NCBI GenBank assembly: GCA_964614365.1
Contig: CAZTLA010000051.1
Location: 1-18,011, forward strand
DNA from: JACQWR01 sp964614365
GTDB taxonomy: Bacteria > Desulfobacterota > Syntrophia > Syntrophales > JACQWR01
Direction of reading: 5' to 3'
DNA length: 18,011 nt
Part shown: in pieces, positions 14,529 through 18,011 of the stretch
How positions within the stretch are numbered: position 1 is the first letter of the stretch
Layout of the letters: the number at the start of each line of letters is the position of its first letter
The notes under the pieces: model-generated
Database searches by the model: none
What the model was told of the DNA's origin: nothing
The model's input: the letters and a program-made list of their open reading frames with translations, nothing else
Made by a program: the position numbers and the translations under genes

Positions 14529-16153
14529 TCCGGCACGGGCATGTGGCACACGCCGGCAGGACACCGTTTTCCCCTGATATGGGCATCGTATTCATCCCGG
14601 AAAAACCGGATCGTCGTCAGCACGGGATTGGCCGCAGTTTTCCCGAGGGCGCACAGCGAGGTATTCGATACGGCCTGTCCCACTTCCACCAAGGCGTCGA
14701 TATCATTCGGCTGCCCCTGGCCGCGGACGATGTCATTCAAGATGTCGAACATCTGCTTCGTCCCCACCCGGCACGGCACGCATTGGCCGCAAGATTCCCG
14801 CTGCGTGAAATCGAGGAAGTATTTGGCGACGTCGACCATGCAGGTCCCCTCGTCCATGACGACGATGCCTCCCGAACCCATGATCGAACCGGTTTCGCCC
14901 AGCGAGTCGAAGTCGATGGGCATGTCGAGAAAACTCGCGGGCAGGCAGCCCCCGGAAGGCCCCCCCGTCTGCACCGCCTTGAATGCCTTGCCCTCGGGAA
15001 TCCCTCCCCCGATGCCGAAGATGATCTCCCGGAAGGTGATCCCCATGGGCACTTCGATGAGCCCGCAGTTGTTGATCTTCCCCGTAAGGGCGAAAACCGC
15101 CGTGCCGCGGGATTTATCCGTGCCGACGCTGTTGAACCATTTGGCGCCGTGCCGGATGATCTGGACGGCACAGGCAAAGGTCTTGACGTTGTTCAGGAGG
15201 GTGGGCTTATCCCAGAGGCCCACCTCGGTCGTACGGGGCCGGGGCAAGGTTTTCGGCATGCCGCGACGGCCTTCGATGGACAGGACCAGCGCGGTGGATT
15301 CGCCGCAGACAAAGGCTCCCGCCCCCTGAAAAAGTTCTATCGTAAAATCGAAACCGCTTTCCAGAATATTGCCGCCGAGGAATCCCCGTTCCTTCGCCTG
15401 GGAAATGGCGGTTCGCAGTCGTTTCACCGCCAGCGGATATTCGGCGCGCACATAGATGAAGCCGCGCCGGGCGCCCACCGCATACGCGGCGATGACCATC
15501 CCCTCGAGGACCGCATGCGGATCCCCCTCCATCACGGAACGATCCTGGAATGCCCCCGGATCGCCCTCGTCGCCGTTGCAGATGACATACTTTTCGTCAC
15601 CGGGCGCCCGGTAACAGGCATCCCATTTCCGCCCTGCCGGGAAGCCGGCGCCGCCCAGTCCGCGGAGCGCAGAGCCCTTGATTTCTTCAATGACCTGCTC
15701 CCGGCTCATCTGGAAGAGGGCCTTCTTGAGCGCCTCGTAGCCGCCCGCCGCGAGGTAATCATCGATCTCCTCCGGATCGATGCTCCCGCAATTTCTCAAC
15801 ACCAGGCGCTGCTGCTTATGGTAAAACGGGATGTCTGTGTAGTGGGGCAGGACCTTGTCCGTCACGGGCTCACGATAGAGCAGGCGCTCCACGATTTTTC
15901 CTTCCGGCAATAATGATTGTGCAATCTCCGGCACGTCGGCGGGGGTCACCTTTGAATAAAAGGTCCCCTCCGGCTGTATCACGACGAGGGGGCCCCGCTG
16001 GCAGAACCCATGACAACCGGTCTGCTTCACCTGGAAGCGTTCGCCCAGATTCTGCTTTTCGATTTCCTCCCGGAGCGAATACAGACTGTCCTCCGCTCCC
16101 CCCGATATGCAACCCGTTCCCATGCAAACGAGGATATTCCGCTTTTCGGGCAT
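14522..16153 (-). CDS. NuoF/HndC-like NADH-oxidising subunit, C-terminus probably shortened
   Basis: The protein has 543 residues; GTAGGAGG precedes the ATG at 16153, 23 bp after the FadH-like stop, so the two are co-transcribed. Domains: thioredoxin-like [2Fe-2S] domain (Cys10, 15, 47, 51); FMN/NADH-binding domain with RGLGGAGFPAGRKW (164-177, where Gly replaces the usual Arg of RGRGG) and CNGDEGDPGAF (192-202); SLBB-like region; and the [4Fe-4S] motif CGQCVPC plus Cys501 in SLCALGKTAANP. This module takes hydride from NADH (or returns it) and passes single electrons to Fe-S clusters, as in NuoEF, HoxF and HndC. After CPAGVC (531-536) many relatives continue into a C-terminal 2x[4Fe-4S] domain; here the chain stops seven residues later, next to the Mo-subunit scrap. 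Confidence 0.93.
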   Translation of the reverse strand: MPEKRNILVCMGTGCISGGAEDSLYSLREEIEKQNLGERFQVKQTGCHGFCQRGPLVVIQPEGTFYSKVTPADVPEIAQSLLPEGKIVERLLYREPVTDKVLPHYTDIPFYHKQQRLVLRNCGSIDPEEIDDYLAAGGYEALKKALFQMSREQVIEEIKGSALRGLGGAGFPAGRKWDACYRAPGDEKYVICNGDEGDPGAFQDRSVMEGDPHAVLEGMVIAAYAVGARRGFIYVRAEYPLAVKRLRTAISQAKERGFLGGNILESGFDFTIELFQGAGAFVCGESTALVLSIEGRRGMPKTLPRPRTTEVGLWDKPTLLNNVKTFACAVQIIRHGAKWFNSVGTDKSRGTAVFALTGKINNCGLIEVPMGITFREIIFGIGGGIPEGKAFKAVQTGGPSGGCLPASFLDMPIDFDSLGETGSIMGSGGIVVMDEGTCMVDVAKYFLDFTQRESCGQCVPCRVGTKQMFDILNDIVRGQGQPNDIDALVEVGQAVSNTSLCALGKTAANPVLTTIRFFRDEYDAHIRGKRCPAGVCHMPVPES

Positions 16154-16176
16154 GTTCCTTTACCTCCTACGCTCCC

Positions 16177-18011
16177 CTACACCTCTTGGGCGGCAAGAAA
16201 ACCTGCCCTGATGCCGTCTTTCAGATTTCCCGGCTTGTTGGAGTCGCCCACGTTATAGACGGGAAGCAGCGGATTCTTCGCCGCCAGCTCCTCGGACAAA
16301 CCGCTGGGCGCCTTGTAACCGGCAGCGATGACCACGGTGTCGGCTTCGTAGAAATCCTCGTTGGGTCCGTGCGTAAAGGTCCGCCGAATGCCCCACACGC
16401 CGTATTCGGAAATGCGCGTCACCTCGAGGTCCGTTTCCATCTGAATCCTCGCTTTGCGCAGTCTCATGATCAGATCGAAGCGCAGGGGTCGCGTAACATC
16501 GCCGGCAATGCGCGGCAGCATCTCCAGAATGATGATCTTCTTTGCCTTCGGAACGAGGAACTCGGCAACTTCACACCCCACCATGCCCCCGCCGACGACC
16601 ACCACCGTATCGCCCACCGTCCTGGCGCCCGTGAGAACATCCTTGGCAAGCATGACGTTGGGTCTGGTGATGCCGGGCACATTCGGCACAAACGGTTTCG
16701 CGCCGGTGGCGATAACGACGGCATCGGGATTCATTGCCAGGATATCGTCCGCGGTGGCAGTCTTCCCCGACTTCACGGCGATGCCGCCCTTCGCCATCTG
16801 GGCGCGGTAGAAATCAAGGAGGTTCCTGGTGTCTTCCTTATAGGGAGCGATTGAAGCCAGCTCAAGCGCACCGCCGACCCGCGACTCCGCCTCCAGGAGC
16901 GTGACCTTGTGGCCCCGTTGCCGGGCGGCAAGGGCGGCCTCCATGCCGGCCGGTCCGCCGCCGACAACGACGACCTGCTTCGGCCGGCTTGCGGCATCGC
17001 CCGTATAGATGGTTTCCCGTCCGCAACGCGGATTCACCCCGCAAATGGACGGGGTGTCCACCGTTTCCAGGCACCAGCAGCAGCACATGCAGGGCCGGAT
17101 GTCGTCAAAGCGTCCTTCCTTTGCCTTGTTGCAGGTCTCGGGATCGGAAAGGAGCTGCCGGCCGAGGGTTATCATGTCGATCATGCCTGCGGCCATGGCC
17201 TTTTCCGCATCCCGCAGGTCATTGGTCCGGTCGCCGCCGATGACAGGGATATTCACCTTCTTCCGGATGGCCTCGGCAAGGTAGAGAAACTCCCCGGGCT
17301 TCACGGAATTGCTCATCATCCCCTTGGGCGCCTCGTGCCAGCCCACCACCACATCGATGGCGCAGATGCCCATCTTCTCCAGACGCGGGCAGATATCGTT
17401 GGCGCATTCTTCAAGGGTGTATCCGTTTTTCGTGAACTGGGCCCCGGAGATTTTCACGAAGATGGGAAAATCCTTGCCGGCGCATTTCTGGATCTCAGCG
17501 ACGATCTCCCGGACGATCCTCAGCCTGCCGTCGAGGTCTCCGCCGTATTCGTCGGTCCGTTTGTTGGTCTCGGCGGACAGGAACCGGGCAAGCGTGTAGC
17601 CGGCGCCGAGCATCAGCTCCACGCCGTCAAGCCCCGCTTCGCGCAGACGCCGTGCGGCCTGACCGTAATCCTTTACCATCTCATGGATCTCCTCCACCGT
17701 CAGTATTCTTTCCGTGAGACGCGAACGGTTTGTCGGCGTGCCGACCCGGTAGGGAGTGCTGGCCCGGCCGAGCAGGCTCACGCCCGAAGGTCCGATGATC
17801 TCAACAGGACCGCCTTTGAACGCCCACGCGTACCCGGTGCCGAACTGCCCCACGAGTTTCGTGCCGTGCCGATGGACGGCATCCGCGACCAGCTTGATGC
17901 CGGGGATGAATTTGTCGTCAAAGACCCAGGGAAAGTAACCATGCTCCGTTCGATAGGGCCACATGGCCCAGCAGATCAGGCCGACGCCCCCGATCGCCCG
18001 TTCCTCGAAGA
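16177..18011 (-). CDS. FadH-like NADH:flavin oxidoreductase (2,4-dienoyl-CoA reductase family), 5' end outside window
   Basis: The frame stays open to the right edge (FEERAIGGVGLI precedes the ATG at 17964), so that ATG is internal and about 40-60 N-terminal residues are missing. Numbering from it: an FMN TIM-barrel domain with VELMLGAGYTLARFL, whose Tyr123 matches the FadH acid residue, and GWHEA, whose His210 matches the FadH catalytic His; a [4Fe-4S] cysteine motif CMCCCWC (292-298) with Cys308; then an FAD-binding GGGPAG (335-340) and an NAD(P)H-binding GGGMVG (458-463). Old yellow enzymes have HxxH in the first motif, but it is absent here as in FadH. The enzyme would reduce a conjugated C=C bond of an acyl-CoA or enoate. 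It heads the operon with the NuoF-like gene. Confidence 0.92.
   Translation of the reverse strand, partial: FEERAIGGVGLICWAMWPYRTEHGYFPWVFDDKFIPGIKLVADAVHRHGTKLVGQFGTGYAWAFKGGPVEIIGPSGVSLLGRASTPYRVGTPTNRSRLTERILTVEEIHEMVKDYGQAARRLREAGLDGVELMLGAGYTLARFLSAETNKRTDEYGGDLDGRLRIVREIVAEIQKCAGKDFPIFVKISGAQFTKNGYTLEECANDICPRLEKMGICAIDVVVGWHEAPKGMMSNSVKPGEFLYLAEAIRKKVNIPVIGGDRTNDLRDAEKAMAAGMIDMITLGRQLLSDPETCNKAKEGRFDDIRPCMCCCWCLETVDTPSICGVNPRCGRETIYTGDAASRPKQVVVVGGGPAGMEAALAARQRGHKVTLLEAESRVGGALELASIAPYKEDTRNLLDFYRAQMAKGGIAVKSGKTATADDILAMNPDAVVIATGAKPFVPNVPGITRPNVMLAKDVLTGARTVGDTVVVVGGGMVGCEVAEFLVPKAKKIIILEMLPRIAGDVTRPLRFDLIMRLRKARIQMETDLEVTRISEYGVWGIRRTFTHGPNEDFYEADTVVIAAGYKAPSGLSEELAAKNPLLPVYNVGDSNKPGNLKDGIRAGFLAAQEV

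Noticed and set aside
14543..15913. 456-codon open frame on the plus strand
   Set aside because: It is antisense to the well-supported NuoF-like gene, its translation is low-complexity His/Arg/Pro-rich, and no motif is recognisable; it is a GC-rich shadow.

Overview
The window looks like chromosomal DNA of an anaerobic or facultative Gram-negative bacterium, most likely of the Desulfobacterota/Syntrophales type. That assignment is inference. It rests on a molybdenum-hydroxylase/NuoF/FadH-like redox cluster, a PEP-CTERM protein (a sorting signal of EPS-producing Gram-negatives), lipoprotein and PilZ genes, and deltaproteobacterial-style dyad repeats. No rRNA, tRNA, CRISPR array or transposase gene was seen. 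GC content varies visibly: the redox genes at both ends (about 2.4-3.9 kb and 14.5-18.0 kb) are GC-rich, the middle is lower, and 13.05-13.48 kb is strongly AT-rich.

Layout. 1-1106 (+): C-terminal part of a fumarate reductase/succinate dehydrogenase-type flavoprotein. 1.2-1.33 kb: REP-like hairpins. 1355-2233 (-): lipoprotein with a C-terminal LecA/PA-IL-like domain. 2368-3780 (-): fused FAD plus [2Fe-2S] subunit of a molybdenum hydroxylase, preceded by a frameshifted scrap of the catalytic subunit's C-terminus. 4.0-5.16 kb (-): PilZ protein, small basic membrane protein, small secreted protein. 5.45-5.94 kb (-): broken TauE/SafE permease. 6223-7458 (+): MFS transporter. 7507-8991 (-): aldehyde dehydrogenase, divergent from a four-gene NitT/TauT-type ABC importer (9165-12607, +; ATPase, binding protein, two permeases). 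12.6-12.8 kb: three stem-loops including a bidirectional terminator. 12818-13054 (-): tiny PEP-CTERM protein. 13.05-13.48 kb: AT-rich, dyad-rich non-coding DNA. 13481-14335 (-): exported methyltransferase. 14376-14528 (-): internal scrap of a molybdopterin-binding subunit. 14522-16153 (-): NuoF-like NADH dehydrogenase subunit. 16177 to the window end (-): FadH-like flavoenzyme.

The main structural observation is that scraps of a molybdopterin-binding (CoxL/IorB-type) subunit lie at both edges of a roughly 10.4-kb block (about 3.88-14.38 kb), all on the minus strand and in the expected order: FadH-like, NuoF-like, Mo-subunit interior, block, Mo-subunit C-terminus, FAD/Fe-S fusion. The simplest reading is that one operon coding an NADH-linked flavin/Fe-S/Mo enzyme lost most of its catalytic gene and now flanks unrelated accessory genes. 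The NuoF-like protein also seems to end early at this junction. The accessory block holds transport (ABC, MFS, TauE remnant), aldehyde oxidation and cell-envelope genes. The aldehyde dehydrogenase and the ABC importer share a short divergent region with a perfect palindrome overlapping a TTGACA box, so they may be co-regulated.
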